Below are positions 46,751-57,716 of a stretch of DNA of 64,000 nt, piece by piece. Under the pieces are notes generated by a model. The model was not told the DNA's origin. It did no database searches and saw nothing but the letters and a program-made list of their open reading frames with translations. How positions within the stretch are numbered: the first letter of the stretch is position 1; the number at the start of each line of letters is the position of its first letter. A program made the position numbers and the translations under genes. The stretch covers positions 289,975,957 through 290,039,956 of the forward strand of contig NC_081410.1 in assembly GCF_030272615.1 (NCBI RefSeq), read 5' to 3'. This stretch comes from Cryptomeria japonica (taxonomy: Eukaryota > Streptophyta > Pinopsida > Cupressales > Cupressaceae).

Positions 46751-49420
46751 ATGTCTATTGAAACAAGGTTCCAAGCACCAATGATGCAACAAAGTTTGAC
46801 ATATCAACCGACAATGCAATCACAATTCTATCCAACCCAACAACAAGGCAATATCGATCAAACTTTTTATGATGAAACAAGTCTCCAAATACAAAAACTA
46901 GAGGAGAAACTAGCTCAAGAAAATGAGATTTTGGAACAAAGAGTGAAAAACATTGAGAAGAATAGATCACAAATGTCCAAAATGTTTCAAAAATTTCCAG
47001 GTCAAAATCGCAAGATTGAGCCAATTGATGTAAGATCTCTTCTTGAACAATCAGACATACCGGCTCTCCTCTCCCAAATAGAGATGATGAAACAATTTCA
47101 AGAAAAGAGACAACAACAATTTCAACATTATGTGCAACCAACTATACATTGTCAACAAATAGTTCAACCAATGGTGGAATATCAACAAGTTCAATCAACA
47201 TATCAATGTCAACAACTACAATCACAAATTCAAAAACAAAACTCGCAACATGCACCAAGCCAAATTTTGAACATGTCAGAACAATTGAACCAAGTCCAAT
47301 ATCAAAACATGACATCAAACCAAAAACAAGTTCAAATTCTAGATCCAATCATGTCAAAACCTCAAAAGAAAGGTGGTTTTATTGCAATGCTCTTAAGGAA
47401 ACTACCAAGTGAGTTCTTTGAGAAAGATCAAAATAATACACCAATGTCTAGCAATGCCTCATCCCCCTGCAAACAAATTGACTCTCTAGTGACATCTATC
47501 CCTACACTTTTAGAAGTTTCACAAGAACCTTCTATATTGTCCTCATCAAACAATACACCCATAATTGATTGTCAAGATAATCCAATTCATGATGCACATC
47601 CTTGTTATGTTTCATAAATACAAGACCCAATGCCACCATGCACTTTATTGCCATTACCTATTTTAGAGAACCCCATTCGAAGTCCCTCTTCCTCATGTTC
47701 AAACATTGATTCCTTGTCAAAATCCATCACAAATGTTCAAAGTGCATTTCCTTCATCCCAAAACATTGAGCCCTTGTCAGAATCCACCATGCATATCAAA
47801 AGTCCAACCTCATGTCAAGAGGATAATTTAGAGAATGAAGAAACATGTCTTAAAACAAATCAAGATCAAGATCCTGAAACCTTATCATCCCATCCAATTG
47901 TTGACCAGGACCCCATCCTCCTAGATAGTCATGATGATTCCCCTATTCTTGTCCATCCTATCCAAAGTCCTATTGATACTCCCTGCCCCGAGAAAGATCA
48001 AGATATCCTAGTCCATCCAATCCCAAATGATCCCCTTCCATTTCATGAACACAATGTCCTTTCAAATCCCATTGACATTCCACTTCCTGAGAAAGATCAA
48101 GATATCCCTTCCATCCTTTATGATGATCCCATTGAAAGTCAAGAGCAAAGCACCTTTAAAGAGGATTCCAATGATCTTCCTCCTTGTTAAGATCAAATTA
48201 TTCCTTTAAATCCTCCACAATATCCTTTTGTTCCTCCATCTCCTTGTCCTAATGCTCCATATACACTCCAAGATCTCATTCCTTTTGATGATCCCATTAT
48301 TTCTTCCATTCCATCTCTTGAAGAGCCTATCATTGAACCATGTCCACTACACAATCCTAGTCCCCCTCATGATTCTAATCCCCCTCATGATTCAAACATG
48401 TCAGTGCAAGATGTTCATGAACCCTCGACATGCATAATGGGTTCTTCCTCTTTGGTCCAATCCGATCCACTTCAAGATCTCATTATTTCTCTCATATCAT
48501 ATCCACCTCATAATGGACTCACGTCTTCTTCTCAAAGCAAAGAGTATCCTACAAGTCAAGATATTCATAAAGGCAAAGGAGTAGATCTCCATAAGCAAGA
48601 ATCTCTTCATATCAAAGAATATACTAATGGTCATGGCTATAGAGCTCACACTCAAGGCATTGGTATCCCCCCATCAAAATCAAAACATATCCCTTCCCCA
48701 TCATACCTTCCATCCATCTTAGGTCCTTATATCCCTTTGTCCTCTATGCAAGGTCAGCAAAGGCACACATCCTTGAGTGAATTCCATCCATCCCACAGGT
48801 CTCCATATCATTCCCATCCACACTGACATTCATTCCCCCCTCCAAGCAATTTGGATGCCAAGTATAAAAGCCATAAGTCTAGAAATCCACATGTATTCAA
48901 GGATCAACATGTCAAAGCAAAGAAAAATATGATCCAAAAAGAAAAAGAAATATCCAAAAGGTCACAAAGGCCCACTGAGAAAAATAAAGCAAAGTCAAAA
49001 TATATATGGGTTCCTAAATCCCTTGTGCAAGCAATGCATTCCAAGGAACCACAAAAGCATGAAAATTCAAAAACCATGTGGATCCCCAAGAAGCTCCTTG
49101 AAGCACAAAAGCCTAAAGAAACATCCAACTTGGTATCCAAAATTTCTATTCCTCCATCTAAACCTTCCAAGTCTATTCCACCATCACCTTCATCATCCGT
49201 TTTGGGTCCTTATGTCCCAAAATCCCAAGCTATCCCTCCATCCCAATCTCACAATCTGAGATCTATTTGTCCTCCATCAGTCCATCACCCCTCAAGGTGT
49301 GTGCCAATGTTGATCTTGCCTTCATTTCCATCCAGTGAAGCTAAATTCTTCCAATACCCTATCCATTATCCAATGCATATTTTCCATCCTTCGATCCCTT
49401 TGGTCCAATCCTTTGCATAA
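46751..49420 (+). pseudogene. Gln/Ser/Pro-rich ORF of the pol-less Tat-type element
   Basis: One frame runs from the ATG at 46751 (MSIETRFQAPMMQQS) to TAA at 49418-49420, about 890 codons, with only three internal stops (47615, 48188, 48824) and no frameshift. The N-terminal third is Gln-rich with a coiled-coil segment (IQKLEEKLAQENEILEQRVK). Next comes a short conserved-looking block, GGFIAMLLRKLPSEFFEKDQ. A long Pro/Ser/Asp-rich part follows with repeated LVHPI, PLPEKDQDI and ILGPYIP/VLGPYVP phrases, and a basic section (KAKKNMIQKEKEISKRSQRP, IWVPKSLVQ/MWIPKKLLE). I know no matching family. It could be a structural protein replacing Gag or a non-coding relic; the stop-poor frame favours recent coding. 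Confidence 0.6.
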
Positions 49421-49672
49421 ATCCTTTCCTTAGTTCCATCTCATATTCCATATCCTTATCCTACCAATGTCTTTGAGCATGCTTTTAAAGGTCATAGTCC
49501 ATTTTTTTTTCAAGGCTACTATCCAAACAAAAAGTTGCTTGAGTCCTTCTTCCATCCCCTATCATGTGTCCATCTTCTATTGAAAAAGTCAAAATACAAA
49601 AAAAAAAAAGTGAAAAAAGTGAAAAAAGAAAAAGAAAGAAAAAAGTAGAGCAAAAATAATTTGTCCACTGGT

Positions 49673-49735
49673 GAAAACCTGGCAAACAGGCGCCTTGGGC
49701 AAGTACCGTGATGAAAACCTGGCAAATAGGCATCA
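49673..49735 (+). repeat. Duplicated GGTGAAAACCTGGCAAACAGG motif
   Basis: Two copies (about 49674 and 49711) of G-TGAAAACCTGGCAAA-AGG occur, and one copy sits at 11331 in the Tat element just after its integrase. The shared location downstream of the main ORF suggests a retained cis element. Confidence 0.6.
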
Positions 49736-50389
49736 TGCGTAATTTATGAACTTCTTGCACACCACACTTGGGGGCAGGTTTTATCCTATCATATCCTTTT
49801 GTCCTTCATTGTTCCATTATCCTTTCGAACCCCTATCATTACCCTTCATATCCTATTGTCCCTCATGTCCAATTTCCCTTTCCACCTTTGATCTTGACAA
49901 GGCTGAGGATCTTCATGAGCATCATGCATCTTGTTTGCAGCTTTCAGTCTATCATAGCTTTTGGTCATTTATCCATTTGCTTATTACAACTTTTCATCCA
50001 TATTCCCTATCTTATTGTAACTTTCTGCCACTATCCCGTATCCTATCCCGACCTTCAGTCCGTGTCCCTTATCCATTCTTGGTCTTACTTATCCTATCCA
50101 TATCTTATCACTCTCCATACACTCTCTTTCTATTCCTTGATCTTGATCTGACATAAGGATGCAAAATTTAAACATGGTTTCAAAAACCTCTTGACATGTC
50201 CCTCATGCCATGTTCTTGCTTTACATTGTCATATCCAGTCTCTTGTCCCATCACGCAATAGCCCTTGGAAATTGCATCCACATTGTCTCCATAATAAAAG
50301 GCCTTTGTCTTCCCTCTATCCACCAACATTTCAGCAAGCCTATTTATCCACCTGTCATATTCCTTTCCTTGCTAGACACTGGGGGCAAA

Positions 50390-50585
50390 AAATCATAAAA
50401 AATTGGAAAATGTCCTGAAATAAATTCAAAAAAATTGAAAATTGTCCTGAAATAATCCAAAAAAAAATCGAATAATGTCCTGAAAAAAATCTTCAAAAAA
50501 ATTGAATAAAGTCCTGAAAAAATATCTAAAAATTGAAAAATGAAAATCCATAAAAATCATAAAAAGTCCTGAAAAATGACCAAAT
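50390..50585 (+). repeat. AT-rich tandem repeats with core GTCCTGAAA
   Basis: About five to six units of AAAAATTGAAAA followed by (A/T)GTCCTGAAA recur with a period of about 30-45 bp. Confidence 0.7.
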
Positions 50586-51996
50586 TTTTTTTAAAAACAA
50601 GCATTTTGCAATAAATGATCCCTTTGTGCATAGACAGATCACTGAGCATACATCCAACGACACATAATTCAACACTACGCTTTAATGAAATCACGCTTAA
50701 ATAGATGAACTTTTTCACTCAAACCAGACATTTAAACTGATCAACATTGTCATATCAATCAACCTCAAAATCATTTGTCCTTGTCTCTACTATCATGGGT
50801 CTTATATAGGGTGTGGTATACTCGAAACCAGACTGTGTCTTGTCTTAGACAGGGTACCGCATGTCCCGAAACTAGACAGCATGATCATCCTATCAACACT
50901 TTCAACTTTTGACAATGAAGATCAAGATGTTTGTTTGATTTGTTGGAATTTGTGCATCTTATCTTTTTACTGATTTATTTTTGGCTTCGATCATGTTCCT
51001 ATGTTGCTTGATGATGTCACTGAGTGATTTAGAGTGACCAGGATGGATCATGGTCCTTTCTTTTTGTTGTGATTGTTGTTTGTCTGCGATGTGTCTATCT
51101 TTTGCAAAATGGGGTTGCATTTCAGCTCTGGCCTTCAATGCCATGATGCTACGCATCCATTTTGCTACATAAAAATAAAGGTTCTCACCTACAAAGTGCA
51201 TTACTGAAAGCAAGTTTTTCTTCATCTCTCACTATCCTCTTGTCTCATTTTCTTCTTACTAACATTTCTTCCATCGGTTCGGATAGTCAATTCAGTCTAG
51301 TGCTCTGATTTCCCCGCACACATATGCTACATCCTGCATCCATTTCGTTAGTACATTTGTATTACATTAAGCATCATATCAAGCATTTTATCCATTTCAT
51401 ACTATCAATGCATCAAAAACACAAAAACAAAAATATATCCATACATGTTCATAAACAGTGCATAAGTCATCCATACATGGAAAATAACATCAGTCATAAC
51501 ACATTGCATCCCATCATATCGATGCATATCATATCCACATAATATCGGAGTACAAAATTGGACTGTCTGTCCTAAGTATGGCCCGCAGGCTGACTATATA
51601 ATATCACACTACATAATGTCCACTGTCTGTCATAAGGAGCATGTGCCTCTGTCACTAGGTGCTCCCTCTATCCTCCTCATCCCTACCATGTCTCAAGGAT
51701 GATGTCCCTCCTATCCCAAGTCCTTCAATTGTGTCTCTGTCCATCCTTTTGAGTCTATGTCATAACATGAAGCAGTCAGGTCGGTTCTCCCATGTGATCA
51801 ACGGATACTGTTTACTCTGCATCACAATTGGGGCACATTTTGTCAGTTTTAGGGTTTTCTCCTATGGGTTGCATTTTCTTGTTTCATGTCTAAATCAGTG
51901 TTTTTTTCATCTATTTTGACCTATCCTACCCTTATCCCCCCTTTTTCGGCTCATTTGCATGTTGTTTTGGATCAAAATTGAGTTCCCAATGCACAA

Positions 51997-52146
51997 CTGC
52001 GCTTGTGTCAAGGAAACTGCGCTTGTGTCAAAGAACCTACGCCTATGTCATGTAACCTGTGCTTGTGTACCCTTACACAAGAATAGAAGACCTTACACAA
52101 GCACATAAGACCCTGCACAAGCGCAGAAGACCCTACACAAGCGCAG
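51997..52146 (+). repeat. Inverted array: four CTGCGCTTGTGT units facing four reverse units
   Basis: Forward units start at 51997, 52017, 52037 and 52057. Reverse-complement units (ACACAAGCGCAG and variants) start at 52075, 52095, 52115 and 52135. Spacing within each half is exactly 20 nt, so the transcript could fold into one long, periodically paired hairpin. Confidence 0.85.
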
Positions 52147-52665
52147 AAGTCAGTTTATGCATCCCCTGTGGGCCCTACAATGTCCCGGAAGCAATCAAAA
52201 TTCATGAAATTGAAAATATGGATTTTTGAGATCCATACCGCTGCTCCTGCATCATCTGGTCATCTGAATGTGCATACACATTCACCGAGATGATCCACCA
52301 TTGGAATGTTCACCATCTCTCTGCAATTGTTTTTGTCCAGAGCAACAAATCCTTCTCTTTGTCTAGTGCAAATGAGCAAATTGTCACTCTCTTGGTCTCA
52401 TTTATAGATCTTTGTCAGTGCATAGATGGACATGCACCCTCTCTATCTTATTTTGGTCATGGCCTTTTGTGTCTTCAATTGCTTGTCCTTCATGCATCCG
52501 GTATCCGATTGTCAGTTTGTTCGGTCCTATCATTTTTATCGATCACTTGGCCTCTTTTCTGGATTTTTTCGGCCAATTCCTCGAGGGGGCATGCATATGT
52601 CATTATTATTGTCTGGGGCATTTTCATTATTGTTCTTTGAAACAACGCTTAAAATCACATTGTCT

Positions 52666-52680
52666 CAAAGAGGGGCAAAA
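52666..52680 (+). other. Polypurine tract of the pol-less Tat-type element
   Basis: CAAAGAGGGGCAAAA directly precedes the 3' LTR start TGTAGACACC. Confidence 0.88.
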
Positions 52681-53895
52681 TGTAGACACCTAAAAATGGT
52701 CAACGCTTGTGGGATCATACTTTAACATTTGTGCATCGCCTCATTTTAGGTTTTTGCGTTGCATTAACATTTCTCCTATGTCACGCACTTGGTCTTTATC
52801 ATTTGCGAGCATCGAGTCATTCTTCTGCATTCTTCATCTGTCTCACTTTCGAATTTGGTCTTGTCGACAATAATCTTCAGTCATGATTTTGGTTGATCTT
52901 TGTCCTTGTCAATCTTGTCATATTGCGATCGATTCGTCATCGATCCTTGTCCTTTTCAATCATGTCAATTTGGTCAATTTATCATTGATTTTTGTCAACC
53001 AATCTCAATCAAATCATTTATCACATTGGTCATTTATCAAATCAAAATCATGAACAAGTCAATTATCTTTCATCAAGACCTAATTCATCTTCTAGGGTTT
53101 TCATGATTTAATCATTTAACCTTGTTTGTCATTTCTCCCTTTAGGATTAATAAATTATTTATTTATCCTAAGTTTTCTTGTCACAATTAAATGTTCATTT
53201 AATTGGCTAATTATTCCTCTTTGTGAATTAATTAATAAATGATAAATTATTAATTAATTTACCTAATTTCTAATTTCCATCAATTTCCTAATTTCTTAAT
53301 TTTCTAATTCCTAATTTCAAATTTCCTCCTATTTCTCTCCTAAATTCATGGAAATGACATGTCAATTTGTCATAATTGACAATCAATCAATTTTGACATA
53401 GAAGTTGTCATAATTTGTCATAAATTATCAATCAACAAATTTTGCATAGAAAGTGCATAATTTGTCATAATTGACATAATTGATTTGCAATTTCCATTTG
53501 AATTGCATCATGCTAATCTTGTCATCTCTCCAATTCTTCTATAAATTGGATGAATTTCTTCAATCAAACCCCTTATTTAATAATTGGTAATCAGACTATC
53601 GAATTTCTAGTACTCTTGATCAAAAATCTCGTCTATTTGCTTTCAATTATGTGTGTGCACTTGTAGGTGAGATCCACAATCAAAATCATTTGAAGAGGAA
53701 AGAAGAACAATGGAGCCGCATGAAGGAGCATTCAAATCTGCTATTGGTTTGCATATGTCTTTAATTTTGAATGCTTTTATGTCATGTCTCTATTGAGTGT
53801 TGTTTAGGATAGATCATTGCAGTTATGCATTTGTGATTGAGCTAATTGATTAATGTTTATTTTTCTTGTGATGATTTCCTATTTCCTAACGTACA
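52681..53895 (+). repeat. 3' LTR of the pol-less Tat-type element
   Basis: It is nearly identical to 43454-44689, ends CTAACGTACA and is followed by the GTTAG duplication. Confidence 0.93.
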
Positions 53896-53900
53896 GTTAG

Positions 53901-54606
53901 TAATTCTTTTACTTCAGTTCATTTTGTCACATAATCTCTACAAATCAAAATATAGTGATATCCCTTAGAAGGAGGATGAACAGGTCCCACAAATTCAATT
54001 CCCCATTTTTCAAATGGTTCTAGGATTATCTGCAATTGAAGTGACATCTCCATTTTTGTTGATGGTCTCCCCATGCACTCACACTCGTCATAGTGCTTCA
54101 CATAAAATGAAACATCCTTAGTCATAGAAGGCCAATAGTAGTCAACACCTAGGATCTTGTGAACTGTTCATATCACAAAATAATTTCCTCCTTTTGGTTC
54201 ATTATGGCATGCATAGATGATGTCATAAACATCAATATCATGTATACATCTGTGAAGAACATGATCATGACACAATTTAAATATGAGACCATCAATCCAT
54301 TGAAACCTATAGCTTTCGCGGATTAATCTTTTTTTTCTTAGGATTGAAATGATTTGGGCACATCCCTGTTACAAGATAATTTACGATATCAACAAACCAA
54401 GGGGATTGTATTGAGATAGCAAACAAGTATTCATTTGAAAATGCATCATTTACTAGTTCATTATTTCCCTACAAAACCATTATAGAAACAAAATAAAAAA
54501 CAACATTATCTTTACTTGGTTTATCCATAATGGTTATATCAAATTCCTACAAAAGAAGCAACCATCTTATTATTTGTCCTCCAACAACAACTTTATTCAT
54601 CAAATA
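53901..54606 (-). pseudogene. pol: Athila-like integrase, first half
   Basis: On the minus strand, remnants of the zinc-binding part are seen (YACHNEPKGGNYF, then DYYWPSMTKDVSFYVKHYDE and CECMGRPS). The catalytic core follows as FEKWGIEFVGPVHPPSKGYH with YILICRDYVTK, ending at the GTTAG duplication. The first catalytic Asp position appears as Glu (GIEFVGP, usually GIDFMGP). The second half resumes at 43448. Stops such as TAG after CRDYVTK (about 53919) interrupt it. Confidence 0.8.
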
Positions 54607-55250
54607 TCAAATTATAGCATGATTTGTGTGAACAAAAACCTTATACCCAATAATATAGTACCTAAATTTATTAATTGCATACATAATAGCTAAAAACTCT
54701 TTCTGAGTTGTATAATTTATTTTTGTGGGACTCAAATATATGTTGATGTAATAAATAGCATGCATTGCTTGATTTTCATCTTTTTGTCCAAATACCACCC
54801 CAATGGGTAAGTTTGAAGCATTTGCATGAATGTGAAATGTTTCTCCCCAAACAGGTCCTTTTATAATAGGAGAGGTGTTCAAGGCATGTTTAATAGATTC
54901 AAAAGATGTTTGACAATCATAAGTCCATGAAAACTCTACATCCTTTTTAAGTAGTATGAATAGTGGTTCAACAATTTTACTAAACCCTTCAATAAATCTC
55001 CTATAATACCTTGCATGTCCCAGAGACTCTTAACATCAGTTTGGGTCTTTGGTATTTCAATTTGTTGAATAATTTCAACTTTCTTTGGATCAACTTTGAT
55101 TCCCTCCTTGGAAAATATGATGTCCCAAAATAATTCCTTCTGTCATCATTAGGGAACATTTCTCATGATTTAGTGATAGTCTATGATATTTTCATCTTTG
55201 CAACACCTTGTTTAAAATTTCTTGTGACTCGTCATATTTTTTCCCTATTG
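54607..55250 (-). pseudogene. pol: Athila-like RT C-terminal part and RNase H
   Basis: On the minus strand the frame resumes with YDESQEILNKVLQR and LSLNHEKC (RT thumb), then a decayed connection region. RNase H follows with PVWGETFHIHANASNLPIGV (first catalytic Asp replaced by Asn), VFGQKDENQAMHAIYYIN, NYTTQKEFLAIMYAINKFRY (catalytic Glu helix) and VFVHTNHAII (Asp changed to Asn). Two catalytic Asp-to-Asn changes indicate a dead enzyme. The RT core lies beyond the inserted LTR-like fragment, at 56413. Confidence 0.82.
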
Positions 55251-55254
55251 GAAT

Positions 55255-56412
55255 CAATGAACACTAAGAGGGGGGGGTGAATCACTATTGTGTAGTTTTT
55301 AAATTTGTTAACTTGATTCTTTATCCACCAGATGCACAATTAAGAAATTGAAATGCAGAAACACAAAGCAAATAAGCACATAAGCATAACACCAATATTT
55401 TTACATGGAAACCCAGAAAGGGAAAAACCATAGTGGTATTTGAACTCACAATATTATTATACTATGGCTAGTAGTAGAATAATATTACATGAGGGGAATG
55501 CAAATGCATTCAAGAACACAGCCTAGAGCTCACTACTCAATTACAAAAGGGCTAAAACCTGAAGGAAGGCTTATTGACTTATAGGATAATAAAAAATGAT
55601 TACAATGAGTAATGAACTAAAGAAAAACATCTAATTATGCCAAATGATAGTTTCGGTTAGGCACAAAGTGATTCATTGTGTAGTTATGATAAATTGGTCT
55701 ATTATGCCCTACCACTGATCACCAAATCAACAAAACTTAAGGTACACACGTGAAAATGCATTCAATTGCTCCCAAAATCATCTCACATATCATATCACCA
55801 CCCAGAGACATTGTCCAAGTCATTCTTATATATATGCATTAACAAAATTGATCTCCCACAAGTCAACTTCTCAAAATATTAAAATATAAAATGTATAGCT
55901 TCAAGGCGGCTCAAATCTTCACAAAACCATATTCCAGATCCAAAACATATGTTCACATGATTCCCATAAGTCGGTCCAATTACCTCAATCTTACCAATAA
56001 CCACCAGAATCACCTCAAAGAATCTAGTCTACATATTACACCACCAATAATGAAGATAACCTTATTTTACTACTCTGCCAGATACTAGACCTTTTAACAT
56101 GCTTAAGAAACAACAACGAAGGAAAGGATTACATGATAATCTTCTTCTCATACAAATTCAACTTAACTTTGATCACTGAAACCAAAAACACATCACCAGA
56201 AATGAGGAATTCTCATCAAAATTGTACACTGAGTATCACCAACAGACTTATACAAAAAATCACTTAGGACATATTGATATCCCAAACTCCATATCAGATA
56301 AGATAAATAGGCTGAGTTTCCATCAATGACAACTCCTAATAAATTTCATGCACCAGACATCATCAATCTTTACGAGAGAATCACCAGAATAGTGTCTTAT
56401 GTCAGCATTCCC
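55255..56412 (-). mobile_element. LTR-like fragment related to the LTR of the element at 35366
   Basis: It interrupts the Athila-like RT just after MDNFIVHG. Its left end reads ACACTAAGAGGGGGGGGTGAA, and it contains GGAAACCCAGAAAGGGAAAAACC and CCTAGAGCTCACTACTCAAT. These match landmarks at about 35389, 35558 and 35680 in the pol-less Copia-type LTR, but the two sequences are clearly divergent. ATGAAC lies on both sides and may be a duplication. The usual TGTTAGATAC start is missing, so the fragment is truncated or rearranged at the left. No coding sequence is seen. Boundaries are approximate. Confidence 0.55.
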
Positions 56413-56807
56413 ATGAACTATAAAATTGTCCATGTACACTTCTACACATGAAGTGGTTAAGTCAGCAAAAATGGCTAGAATGACTCTTTGAAAAGTGGTT
56501 GGTGCATTACAGAGTTGAAATGGGAGGACTCTATAGGCATAAGTTTCCCAAGTACATGTGAATTTTGTCTTATCTTGGTCCTTAGAAGCCACTTGTATCT
56601 GGTTATAACTGCTAAAACCATCTAGGAAAGAGAAATAATTACTCCCAGCTAAGTTATCAAGAACTTGATCAATGAATGGTAAAGAAAAACAATCCTTTTT
56701 AGTAGCTTTATTCAATTCCCTATAATCAGCACAAACATGCCACTTCCTATTTTTCTTAGGAACAATGTCTAATGGTGAAACACATTGACTATCGGAAATT
56801 GGGTAGA
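56413..56807 (-). pseudogene. pol: Athila-like reverse transcriptase core
   Basis: On the minus strand: YPISDSQCVSPLDIVPKKNR, WHVCADYRELNKATKKD, FSLPFIDQVLDNLAGSNYFS, FLDGFSSYNQIQVASKDQDK, TYAYRVLPFQLCNAPTTFQR and the active-site region EVYMDNFIV, where YMDD has become YMDN. It is open over 130 codons but the catalytic change suggests inactivity. It is bordered by the Copia composite at the right (TAAAC duplication at 56808-56812) and the LTR-like fragment at the left. Confidence 0.9.
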
Positions 56808-56812
56808 TAAAC

Positions 56813-57594
56813 TGTTAGGAATAAGGTGTCTCAACCTTGGATAATTCCTATTCTTATTATTTGTTTTGTAAAATGTATTTCTTGAAAATAATGTAATTAA
56901 GTGTGAGTGTACATGTCTAGTTGGCATGTTGATGTGTCACTCCATTTGATGTGTCGGCATCTTGAATTGTGTGTAAGGAGATCATGGCTGAAACAGTTAT
57001 GATGGATTCCTATGACACATAAGAGCTATTTCTAGGAGATTTCAATGATGGGTGAAGACATGCAAGACAGGTGGCAACTGATAAAGTTGAGTACTGTACA
57101 CTCTTCCTCAATCGTGGGGTTTGGGGCATTGCCCTGGAAAAAATTTTAGGGTTCCTATTTTCTCAGAGAATGGTAAAACCCTAATACGGCTATCTTTGGA
57201 AGTTGCCCTAAAAAGGAAAGTGCATAAGCATTTTTTTAGGGTTACAGACTGTGATACAAAGAGAGTGTACTGTTGGTATGATATTGTGCTACTGGATTTG
57301 TCTTGAAGTGTCGATTGTCTCCTGAAAGAACTTGCATTGCAATTGTGTTGTAACTATTGTGTTGAAGATAATACATTGTGTAGGTTTTGGAGTGCTAGGG
57401 TTTTTTACCGAAAGGTTTTCCCTAGGGTAAATCATTGTGTCATTCTCTATTTTCTATATGCATGGTATATGGCTGCAATATCTTTGTTAAAGTAGTTAAT
57501 GAATCTGAAATTGTAAGGATTTAAAAGAATTTGCAAAATACTTTCCTCTAGAGATTAGTGTAGGAAGTTGTTTCCGCACCTGAGTTTCCTTACA
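56813..57594 (+). repeat. LTR1 of the Copia composite
   Basis: It runs TGTTAGGAATAAGG...GTTTCCTTACA, 782 bp. Compared with LTR2 it has 32 extra bases near 57120-57152 (GGGCATTGCCCTGG...), flanked by GGGTT repeats. Confidence 0.95.
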
Positions 57595-57596
57595 AG

Positions 57597-57610
57597 TGGT
57601 ATCAAAGCTT
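57597..57610 (+). other. Primer-binding site, initiator tRNA-Met type
   Basis: TGGTATCAAAGCTT lies two bases after LTR1, the common TGGTATCA(A/G)AGC form. Confidence 0.85.
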
Positions 57611-57716
57611 GATCAACTTTTGATCCTAGTTGTTGGGTAGGGTTTTTTGAGCTAATCTCAAGTTGAGTGGGAGTTCTTCTATGCAGGAGCATTCTGAATC
57701 TTATTTGCAGATTGAG

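Larger units (their letters stand above)
49421..52665 (+). other. 3' non-coding region of the pol-less Tat-type element
   Basis: No gene is supported. Contents include two GATGAAAACCTGGCAAATAGG-type motifs (49673-49735), a purine run (49595-49645), AAATTG-TGTCCTGAAA repeats (50390-50585), CATCCATACAT-like sequence (51400-51540), a possible remnant of the antisense ORF end near 51640-51680 and the inverted 20-nt array (51997-52146). Confidence 0.5.
43454..53895 (+). mobile_element. Pol-less Tat-type LTR element with an 890-codon Gln/Pro/Ser-rich ORF
   Basis: LTRs at 43454-44689 and 52681-53895 are very similar (by eye only a few per cent divergent) and flanked by a perfect GTTAG duplication (43449-43453 and 53896-53900). 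A primer site for tRNA-Trp follows the 5' LTR, and CAAAGAGGGGCAAAA precedes the 3' LTR. LTR start (TGTAGACACCTAAAAATGGTC-like), leader blocks and a post-ORF motif match the Tat element at 1956. No gag, protease, RT or integrase motif is found over 8 kb of interior. The insertion is younger than most of the window. Confidence 0.88.

Noticed and set aside
46755-47348. Minus-strand open frames opposite the Gln-rich ORF
   Set aside because: They mirror the biased codon use of the plus-strand ORF; no motif supports them.
49746-50156. Plus-strand Ser/Phe/Tyr-rich open frame after the novel ORF
   Set aside because: Pyrimidine-rich low-complexity sequence is open in two frames at once, which indicates composition, not coding.
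52290-52725. Overlapping open frames near the 3' end of the pol-less Tat-type element
   Set aside because: Three frames are open simultaneously in pyrimidine-rich non-coding DNA, no motif is present, and the frames run into the LTR.
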